From Candidatus Shapirobacteria bacterium (lineage in GTDB: Bacteria > Patescibacteriota > Microgenomatia > UBA12405), in NCBI GenBank assembly GCA_028701645.1, contig JAQVQI010000011.1, positions 1 to 5,653 on the forward strand: a stretch of DNA of 5,653 nt, read 5' to 3'. How positions within the stretch are numbered: the stretch's first letter is position 1; each line of letters opens with the position of its first letter. Positions 1-4,963 of this stretch are shown piece after piece. The position numbers were made by a program, and so were the translations under genes. Under the pieces are notes generated by a model. It did no database searches. It was not told the origin of the DNA and was given only the letters and a program-made list of their open reading frames with translations.

Positions 1-56
1 ATTAGCACGGTTAATAAAGAAAAGAATATTTTTGTTTTTCTAAAAAATTTTTCCAT
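1..56 (-). CDS. Start of an unidentified minus-strand gene, cut by the left window edge
   Basis: Read on the minus strand, an ATG at 56-54 opens a frame that stays open to the window edge, giving 18 residues: MEKFFRKTKIFFSLLTVL. An in-frame TAA lies directly before this ATG, so the gene cannot start further upstream. The peptide has a lysine/arginine-rich start followed by a hydrophobic run, as expected for a signal peptide or a first membrane segment. A good -10 hexamer (TATGAT, 77-72) lies 15 bases ahead, which would give a leader of about 9 bases. The gene would be transcribed away from the trigger factor gene. Eighteen codons are too few to identify a family, and a chance open frame in A/T-rich DNA is possible. 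The charge and hydrophobicity pattern together with the promoter make a real exported or membrane protein somewhat more likely than not. Confidence 0.45.
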   Translation of the reverse strand, partial: MEKFFRKTKIFFSLLTVL

Positions 57-67
57 TTACATATTCA

Positions 68-77
68 TGTTATCATA
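68..77. promoter_or_regulatory. Divergent promoter with overlapping -10 elements on both strands
   Basis: On the plus strand TGTTATCAT (68-76) is an extended -10: TG, one base, then TATCAT (5 of 6 matches to TATAAT). On the minus strand the same bases read TATGAT (77-72), also 5 of 6. The core TTATCATAA (70-78) is a near-palindrome, so one melted site could serve the trigger factor gene to the right and the truncated gene to the left. No strong -35 is visible. TTTTTC at 48-53 has a 17-base spacer on the plus strand but matches poorly. Start sites are inferred from the usual spacing, not observed. Confidence 0.55.
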
Positions 78-86
78 AGCTCACTT

Positions 87-893
87 ATGAAACCAAATTC
101 ATCAATCCAAAAACTTAAGGATAAAACATTCGTCTTAGACCTTAAAATTGCAAAAAAAGATATTCAAAAAGAATATCAAACAATATTGTTATCTTTTCAA
201 AAAAATTTTGAAACTAAAGGATTTAGAAAAGGTAAAGCCCCTCTAGAAGTAGTCAAAGACTCGATCTCTCCAGAAAAAATGTTTGAAGAAGTTGCTTCTC
301 ATTTAATATCACATGTCTATTCCGAATCAATAAAATCCAATGACTTAAAACCTATTATCGAACCTCAAATTAAATTTAAAAATGAACACCCCGACCTTGA
401 TCACGATTGGGAAATAGAAATTACTAGTTGTGAGCTACCCGAAATTGAATTGGATGATAAATACAAAGATGAAGTAAAAAAAATTAACAATAATAAAGAG
501 CTTAAAGACGAAAATCAAAAAATGGACCAAATAATTAAAGCCTTAGTTGATAATGCAAAACTTACCCTTCCTAAAATTTTAATTGAAGCTGATGTTCAAT
601 CTCATCTCTCAGGTCTAATCGATCAAGCCAATCAAGCAGGAATTACAGTTCAACAATACTTAGATAACCAAAAAATTACCCTTGAAAATTACAAAGAAAA
701 TCTTAAAAAAAGAATTGTTGAGGAATGGAGCATAAATTTATCTATCAATAAAATTGCTAAAGATAATAAAATTGAAGTCGCCGAAGATGAAGTAAAAGGC
801 ATTTTAACTCAAAACCCAACTCTTTCAAAAAACATCAACATGATTTATTATCTCTTGACTCAACAAAAAGTATTTGAATTCCTCAAAAAATAA
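87..893 (+). CDS. tig: Trigger factor, short form without the peptidyl-prolyl isomerase domain
   Basis: Trigger factor is a cytosolic chaperone that sits at the ribosomal exit tunnel on protein L23 and shields nascent chains. The 268-residue protein has the ribosome-binding loop GFRKGKAP at residues 45-52, almost the same position as in E. coli trigger factor. Residues 1 to about 125 match the N-terminal domain, including the stretch that ends near EIEITSCELPEIEL. The chain then passes directly, through a lysine/glutamate-rich linker (about 125-145), into the helical substrate-binding part: LPKILIEADVQ from residue 161, QQYLDNQKITLENYKENLKKR, and a last helical stretch ending VFEFLKK. The FKBP-type isomerase domain of roughly 100 residues that normally lies between these parts is absent, and the C-terminal arm is shorter than usual. 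E. coli trigger factor has 432 residues. The ATG has no Shine-Dalgarno sequence and lies 10 bases after an extended -10, so the message is probably nearly leaderless. The DUF5660 gene follows 24 bases downstream. Confidence 0.85.
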   Translation: MKPNSSIQKLKDKTFVLDLKIAKKDIQKEYQTILLSFQKNFETKGFRKGKAPLEVVKDSISPEKMFEEVASHLISHVYSESIKSNDLKPIIEPQIKFKNEHPDLDHDWEIEITSCELPEIELDDKYKDEVKKINNNKELKDENQKMDQIIKALVDNAKLTLPKILIEADVQSHLSGLIDQANQAGITVQQYLDNQKITLENYKENLKKRIVEEWSINLSINKIAKDNKIEVAEDEVKGILTQNPTLSKNINMIYYLLTQQKVFEFLKK

Positions 894-900
894 GATTTTG

Positions 901-909
901 TGCTAAAAT
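901..909 (+). promoter_or_regulatory. Extended -10 promoter immediately before the DUF5660 gene
   Basis: TGCTAAAAT is an extended -10: TG, one base, then TAAAAT (5 of 6 matches). Only eight bases separate it from the ATG at 918, so with normal spacing transcription would start at or within about two bases of the start codon. No -35 at proper spacing is seen: TTGAAT at 874-879 is 24 bases upstream. The gene may also be reached by read-through from trigger factor, because no terminator lies between them. Confidence 0.5.
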
Positions 910-917
910 AGGGCACT

Positions 918-1496
918 ATGGCAGGTAGTTTTGGGTTTAAATTAAACCCTAAGAATAAAAACATAAATAAGAGAAATAACAATGAAATACTCAAGGATAT
1001 TTCTGACGCTTCTCCAAAAATAAATACCCCAAAACTTTCGGGGACACTATTCCCTGGCCAAAGTATTGATATCAATCGCTCCCCACAAGAGCCAAAAGTA
1101 AATTGGAGTCAAGAATTTATCACCAAATCCCTTACTCAAGAACAATCTTTATTTGTTAATCAACATACCCAAGAAATTCAAAAAAGCATTCAAAATATTC
1201 GTCTCGAAATAAATAAATTAGTTCAAAGTACCCAAAATTTAGATAATGAAGTTCAACAAGCGGTTTCAAAAAATATTCCAGAATTTAATGATTATCAAAT
1301 TGGCTTTTTACAACGTTTGAAAAATTTGATTATTCAATTCCGCCAAAATATTGACCAATCAAGTGTTTGGTTAGCCAGTCTCAATCATAAAAAATCTCGG
1401 AAAAACGCTTTTTGGGGTAGTGTTAAAAATAAAAAGAGTGGGGGAGAACAATATCTACTTAGCAGTGAACACTCAGTCTCCCGGTCAGCTAATTAA
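918..1496 (+). CDS. DUF5660-type protein of unknown function
   Basis: This 192-residue protein is recognised from memory as a member of DUF5660, a family of uncharacterised proteins found in Microgenomates and related CPR genomes. Its function is unknown. Residues 1-65 are basic and rich in Asn, Lys and Pro, with MAGSFGFKLNP at the start and TLFPGQSIDI near residue 45, and are probably mostly unstructured. Residues of about 70-115 (QEFITKSLTQEQSLFVNQH onward) form an amphipathic helix or coiled coil. The C-terminal part holds the family-like signature: FLQRLKNLIIQFRQNI, then SSVWLASLN (Trp151), basic residues, then AFWGSVKNKK (Trp166) and LLSSEHSVSRSAN at the end. There is no signal peptide or membrane segment, so a cytosolic place is likely. 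The many basic residues would fit nucleic-acid or ribosome contact, but that is a guess. It is next to the trigger factor gene and is followed by a terminator. Confidence 0.75.
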   Translation: MAGSFGFKLNPKNKNINKRNNNEILKDISDASPKINTPKLSGTLFPGQSIDINRSPQEPKVNWSQEFITKSLTQEQSLFVNQHTQEIQKSIQNIRLEINKLVQSTQNLDNEVQQAVSKNIPEFNDYQIGFLQRLKNLIIQFRQNIDQSSVWLASLNHKKSRKNAFWGSVKNKKSGGEQYLLSSEHSVSRSAN

Positions 1497-1512
1497 TTAT
1501 AATAAGTTTACT

Positions 1513-1538
1513 AAAAAAGAGTCGCACCTCTTTTTTTT
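1513..1538. terminator. Intrinsic terminator usable in both directions
   Basis: AAAAAAGAG (1513-1521), loop TCGCAC (1522-1527) and CTCTTTTTT (1528-1536) form a 9-bp stem, and the T-run continues to eight. On the plus strand it would end the trigger factor/DUF5660 transcript, 16 bases after the DUF5660 stop. Read from the minus strand the hairpin is the same and is followed by six T residues, so it could also stop transcripts of the glycosyltransferase after they cross the tRNA gene. Only three stem pairs are clearly G/C-containing, so efficiency is uncertain. Confidence 0.7.
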
Positions 1539-1553
1539 AAATAAAAAATACGT

Positions 1554-1559
1554 TATACT
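1554..1559 (+). promoter_or_regulatory. Likely -10 element of the tRNA-Val gene
   Basis: TATACT matches the -10 consensus in 5 of 6 positions and ends 13 bases before the mature tRNA, allowing a short 5' leader for RNase P to remove. The -35 is weak: TTTTTT at 1531-1536, with a 17-base spacer, overlaps the T-run of the terminator just upstream. Terminator and promoter therefore lie back to back in about 60 bases. Confidence 0.5.
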
Positions 1560-1572
1560 TTCCCTTACTTAA

Positions 1573-1646
1573 GAGTCTATAGCTCAGTTGGTTAGAGCGC
1601 TTCGTTGACATCGAAGAGGTCAGAGGTCCGAGTCCTCTTAGACTCA
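1573..1646 (+). tRNA. tRNA-Val, anticodon GAC
   Basis: The 74-base cloverleaf folds completely. The acceptor stem GAGTCTA (1573-1579) pairs perfectly with TAGACTC (1639-1645). The D stem is GCTC/GAGC with a loop carrying GG. The anticodon stem CTTCG/CGAAG holds loop TTGACAT, placing anticodon GAC at 1607-1609, which reads GUC and, by wobble, GUU. The variable loop is AGGTC. The T stem AGAGG/CCTCT encloses TCCGAGT (1627-1633). The discriminator is A (1646), as expected for valine. CCA is not encoded, since CTT follows, so a CCA-adding enzyme is required. The T loop is odd: position 55 is C, where T (modified to pseudouridine) is nearly universal. The D-loop GG is normal. No terminator follows on the plus strand, and the stop codon of the opposing gene begins two bases after the tRNA end. 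Confidence 0.96.
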
Positions 1647-1647
1647 C

Positions 1648-3087
1648 TTACCGATATTTGTAAATATTTATATATTCCCCAGATTTTACCAGTGGATAGT
1701 TTAGTTTAATTATTTCCCAATCTTCAGTTTTCAAATCCATTTTATTCTTTGGTTCAACAATATAGTCAAACCCAAAATGTCTCATTTCCATAAAAGACCA
1801 AATATGAACCGCCACATCAACTGGCCATTCACCCAAAATCCACCCTTGACGATGAGACAAAGATAAAGGGACAGAATTACTTCTATTTAAATAAATTATT
1901 TTTTTATCCTCTCCAATTTCTCTAGAAATTTCTTCTGCAATTAAAGTGTCAATTTTTGCCTCAACATTTGTTAAAAAATGGTAGTTACTTGTTCTAATAC
2001 CATTGTAAACTAAAACCAACAAGATAAAAATCGCCACGATTTTACTTTTTTTCCAAATAAAACTAGTCCCAATTACAGCTAAAATTACAACCAAAGGGAT
2101 ATAGACGTCAGCATAATATTGGTGAGTCAAATTACCATTTGGCACAATCAACCAATATATTATCACCCCAAAAATCCACATAATCAGCGGAATCATTTTT
2201 TTATCTTTTTTAATTATTGCCACCACCAAACCCAAACCAGCTAATCCGCTGGTTACTTTTCCCATTGTTTCACCAACGATGTTTTTCCATATCAGATTTT
2301 TTAAAATACCTAAATCAAAAATCTTTTCTCTGCCAAAAAGAACCCAATTTTCCCAACTCATATCTACCTTCAAAAACTTCGTCCAACCATACCAACTACC
2401 ATAAAAAAGTAACGACAAAATTAATAGCCCAAAATAATTCCACAATTTACTTTTTCTTAAATACAAAAAATACCCTAAAAGAGGTAAACAAATTATCCCA
2501 AACGGGCGACTCGCAACACTAACACCCAGGCTTAATCCTGAAATTAGGAAATAATTTATCCGCCCCGTCTCTTTATACCGCCACATTAAATACAATGAAA
2601 GCCAAATTAAACTAACCGCCATCACATCTGGATGAATTGCATGACCAACAAAAAAAATACTCCCCGGAACAAATCCAAAAATTAACACACCCAACAGCCC
2701 ACTTAAGTTATCCATCCATTTTTTTAACAATCCAAACAAAGACAGTGATCCAATTACATACAAAACCAAGTTGACCAACCTTGCTGCCCATAATTTTGGC
2801 CCAAAAATTTTATAGCTAATGGAGATTAATTTTTCATAAAATGGCACTTCCAAAAAGAAATAACCATTTATATTAGAAACTGGTCTCATTAAACATGCTT
2901 TTGGTTTTGCAAAGGTTGATTTACCACTGTAAAAAAAATAGGCCACACATTCGGTATCTGTTTGCCTCATCGGATGGGCATCAATGGGTAAAACATTAAA
3001 GTTTTTTGTTCTTATTATTAATCCAAAAAATAAAACCAATACTAATATCAACCAACTCTTATTTTTCTTAAAATATTTTTTCAGCAT
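1648..3087 (-). CDS. Polytopic membrane glycosyltransferase of the GT-C fold (ArnT/PMT/RgtA-like)
   Basis: This 479-residue integral membrane protein probably moves a sugar from a polyprenyl-phosphate carrier to a cell-surface acceptor. The exact sugar and acceptor cannot be read from the sequence. A first membrane helix (about 12-25) leads into an outer loop with DAHPMRQTDTE (36-46), which resembles the RQ-x-DT motif and holds acidic residues at the place of the GT-C catalytic Asp. YFFLEVPFYEKL (76-87) and LWAARLVN (99-106) are also family-like. HAIHPDV (149-155) sits at the start of another helix, and NLTHQYYADVYIPL (about 319-332) matches the HQYY-type stretch seen in these enzymes. About ten membrane segments extend to residue 362. 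The last ~110 residues are a soluble, probably external domain with SHRQGWIL. The ATG has AAAAAGAG directly before it, and an in-frame stop 24 bases upstream limits alternatives. It is the only envelope-related gene among translation genes, diverges from thrS and ends against the tRNA. Confidence 0.75.
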   Translation of the reverse strand: MLKKYFKKNKSWLILVLVLFFGLIIRTKNFNVLPIDAHPMRQTDTECVAYFFYSGKSTFAKPKACLMRPVSNINGYFFLEVPFYEKLISISYKIFGPKLWAARLVNLVLYVIGSLSLFGLLKKWMDNLSGLLGVLIFGFVPGSIFFVGHAIHPDVMAVSLIWLSLYLMWRYKETGRINYFLISGLSLGVSVASRPFGIICLPLLGYFLYLRKSKLWNYFGLLILSLLFYGSWYGWTKFLKVDMSWENWVLFGREKIFDLGILKNLIWKNIVGETMGKVTSGLAGLGLVVAIIKKDKKMIPLIMWIFGVIIYWLIVPNGNLTHQYYADVYIPLVVILAVIGTSFIWKKSKIVAIFILLVLVYNGIRTSNYHFLTNVEAKIDTLIAEEISREIGEDKKIIYLNRSNSVPLSLSHRQGWILGEWPVDVAVHIWSFMEMRHFGFDYIVEPKNKMDLKTEDWEIIKLNYPLVKSGEYINIYKYR

Positions 3088-3088
3088 C

Positions 3089-3141
3089 TCTTTTTGTTTT
3101 AGGTTATAATATTACATAATTTTATCCTAAAAACAAAAAGA
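3089..3141. repeat. Mirrored leader pair: inverted repeat across the divergent promoter
   Basis: TCTTTTTGTTTTAGG (3089-3103) is the reverse complement of CCTAAAAACAAAAAGA (3126-3141) except for one extra A/T, with a 22-base centre. As a result both outgoing genes have nearly the same sequence just before the start codon: CCTAAAACAAAAAGAG then ATG for the glycosyltransferase, and CCTAAAAACAAAAAGACAT then ATG for thrS. It could be a two-sided operator, a duplicated leader/translation element, or a cruciform-prone site. A transcript starting inside the centre would carry only one arm, so it is not an RNA hairpin of either message. Confidence 0.75.
3105..3111. promoter_or_regulatory. Overlapping -10 elements for thrS (plus) and the glycosyltransferase (minus)
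   Basis: TATAAT at 3105-3110 is a perfect plus-strand -10 and would start the thrS message near 3117, with a leader of about 28 bases. Read on the minus strand, TATTAT (3111-3106) matches in 5 of 6 positions and would start the glycosyltransferase message near 3100, with a leader of about 12 bases. The two share five base pairs, so polymerase could occupy only one direction at a time. Neither has a convincing -35. The region also contains the palindrome TAATATTA (3107-3114). Confidence 0.6.
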
Positions 3142-3144
3142 CAT

Positions 3145-4938
3145 ATGGCTCTAGAAAAAACTGACAATAACTTAAATGAGGTTCGTCATTCGGCCGAACA
3201 TATCTTGACTCAAGCGATGCAACGGCTTTATCCCGACAAATTTATTATGGCCATGGGCCCAGCTACCAACGAAGGGTTTTACTTCGATTTTGAATCAGTC
3301 AATGACTTTAAAATTAGTGATCAAGATTTCCCAAAAATTGAAGCTGAAATGGTCAAAATAGTTAAAGAAAATTTACCTATTATCAGACAAGAAATTACAC
3401 TTGACGACGCCAAAGAAATGTTTGCCCAAAATCCCTATAAAATGGAATGGCTTAGTTCAATTAAGGATAGAGGAGAGGTCATCACGATTTACAAGACTGG
3501 TGACGAGTTTGTCGATCTTTGTGCCGGCCCACATGTTCGATACACTAGCCAAGTCAAAGCGTTCAAACTCCTCTCTGTTGCTGGTGCTTATTGGCATGGG
3601 GATGAAAAAAACAAAATGTTGACTCGAATTTACGGAACCGCTTTCAAAAGCAAAGATGAATTAGAAAAATATCTAAGCAATATTGAAGAAGCCAAAAAAC
3701 GTGATCATCGAAAAATAGGAAAAGACCTAGATTTATTTAGTATTGATAGCTCTATTGGTCCAGGATTAATTTTATGGCATCCTAAATTATCAGTTGTTAG
3801 GGAAGAAATTGAAAACTATTGGCGCCTTGAACACCGTCGCCATGATTATCAATATGTTTATACTCCACATGTCGGTATGTCAAACCTTTGGGAAACATCA
3901 GGCCATCTAGTCTCATTTAAAGACGGACTTTTCCCACCCATGTCTATGTCTAGTAAAGACACAGAGGAAAACACTACTTATTTTGTCAAACCAATGAGCT
4001 GTCCATTTCATATTAGGATATACAAATCACGACCACGAAGTTATCGCGAACTTCCTCTTCGTTGGTGTGAACTCGGTAGTGTATATCGCTATGAAGAGTC
4101 TGGAGTATTACATGGCATGTTAAGAGTTAGAGGCTTTACTCAAGACGATGCTCACATAATTTGCCGAGAAGACCAATTTATCGACGAAGTAAATAAAATT
4201 TTAGATTTTGCTCTAGATATGAATAAAACATTTGGGTTTGACAAATTAAATGTTTATTTATCAGTCCGTGATCCTCAAAATAACACCAAATATGTTGGTG
4301 AAGAACGAATTTGGAACCTTGCCGAGACCACCCTCAAGGACATATTAGACAAAAGGAAAATTGATTATCAAACCGACATTGGTGGAGCAAAATTCTACGG
4401 TCCAGCCATAGATCTAAAAGCAGTCGATGCTATGGGTCGAGAATGGCAAGGCACAACAATCCAACTAGACATGAACGAACCCTCACGATTTCAAATGTCT
4501 TACATCGGTGATGATGGTCAAGAACACACCCCAATTATGCTTCATCGCACTTTATTGGGCTCAATGGAAAGATTTGTTGGCACTTTAATCGAACATTATG
4601 CCGGTGCTTTCCCTGTTTGGTTATCACCCCTTCAAGTAAAAATTATACCGATTACTGATAATCAACTAGAATATGCCAAAAATTTAGAACAAATTTTAAA
4701 AGAAAATGATATTCGAGTTGAAATCGACGACAAGTCTGAAACCATGCAAAACAAAATCAGAAACGCGACTACAGAAAAAGTCCCTTATATGATAATTGTT
4801 GGGGGTAGGGAAGCAGAACAAAAGACTATTTCAGTCCGTCAACGCGACGGCCAAGATTTAGGAAGTATGTCTCTCGAGACTTTTGTTGATCAATTAAAAG
4901 ATCAAATCACAAAAAAGGCCTTAAATTTGATAAAATAA
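3145..4938 (+). CDS. thrS: Threonyl-tRNA synthetase without the TGS domain
   Basis: This cytosolic enzyme charges tRNA-Thr with threonine using ATP. The 597-residue chain starts directly in the editing domain, with HSAEH giving His15 and His19, and DLCAGPH giving Cys126 and His130. These are the four residues that clear serine from mischarged tRNA, so editing should be intact. AGAYWHGD and RIYGTAF follow. The class II catalytic core spans about 210-490. It has the zinc ligands Cys286 (KPMSCPFH), His337 (RGFTQDDAH) and His467 (MLHRTLLGSMERF), with the first two 51 residues apart as in E. coli, and motif 2 around YRYEESG. The anticodon-binding domain covers about 492-590 (VKIIPITD, DDKSETMQNKIRNA, VPYMIIVGGREAE). 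The N-terminal TGS domain of about 60 residues found in E. coli ThrRS (642 residues) is missing, and the promoter lies right before the ATG, leaving no room for it. No Shine-Dalgarno sequence is seen. It is the first gene of an operon with infC and rpmI. Confidence 0.98.
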   Translation: MALEKTDNNLNEVRHSAEHILTQAMQRLYPDKFIMAMGPATNEGFYFDFESVNDFKISDQDFPKIEAEMVKIVKENLPIIRQEITLDDAKEMFAQNPYKMEWLSSIKDRGEVITIYKTGDEFVDLCAGPHVRYTSQVKAFKLLSVAGAYWHGDEKNKMLTRIYGTAFKSKDELEKYLSNIEEAKKRDHRKIGKDLDLFSIDSSIGPGLILWHPKLSVVREEIENYWRLEHRRHDYQYVYTPHVGMSNLWETSGHLVSFKDGLFPPMSMSSKDTEENTTYFVKPMSCPFHIRIYKSRPRSYRELPLRWCELGSVYRYEESGVLHGMLRVRGFTQDDAHIICREDQFIDEVNKILDFALDMNKTFGFDKLNVYLSVRDPQNNTKYVGEERIWNLAETTLKDILDKRKIDYQTDIGGAKFYGPAIDLKAVDAMGREWQGTTIQLDMNEPSRFQMSYIGDDGQEHTPIMLHRTLLGSMERFVGTLIEHYAGAFPVWLSPLQVKIIPITDNQLEYAKNLEQILKENDIRVEIDDKSETMQNKIRNATTEKVPYMIIVGGREAEQKTISVRQRDGQDLGSMSLETFVDQLKDQITKKALNLIK

Positions 4939-4963
4939 ACTTTAGTTAATATTTAAATTTCCT

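Noticed and set aside
860..1075. Minus-strand open frame of 71 codons across the end of tig and the start of the DUF5660 gene
   Set aside because: It is antisense to two supported genes, lacks a promoter or ribosome site, and its hydrophobic composition is what the reverse of Lys/Asn-rich coding sequence yields.
1623..1650. tRNA 3' end as an integration site for a mobile element carrying the glycosyltransferase
   Set aside because: No second copy of the tRNA 3' end is seen near 3088 or elsewhere in the window, and no integrase or transposase is present.
1654..1667. Hairpin ATATTT-GT-AAATAT as a tRNA terminator
   Set aside because: It has only A/T pairs and a two-base loop, no T-run follows, and it lies within the coding end of the opposing gene.
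2217..2522. Plus-strand open frame of 101 codons inside the glycosyltransferase
   Set aside because: It lies wholly antisense to a well-supported membrane protein, has low-complexity composition and has no start signals.
3088..3144. T-box riboswitch before thrS
   Set aside because: The whole gap is 57 bases and the likely leader about 28. There is no stem I, no T-box consensus and no terminator hairpin.
3401..3622. Second-frame open stretch of 73 codons inside thrS
   Set aside because: It overlaps the strongly conserved editing domain of ThrRS. There is no independent evidence for it.
4927..4955. Separate promoter for infC (TTGATA at 4927-4932, TATTTA at 4950-4955, 17-base spacer)
   Set aside because: The -35 is good but the -10 matches only 3 of 6, and such pairs are common by chance in this composition. 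Operon transcription from thrS is the simpler view.
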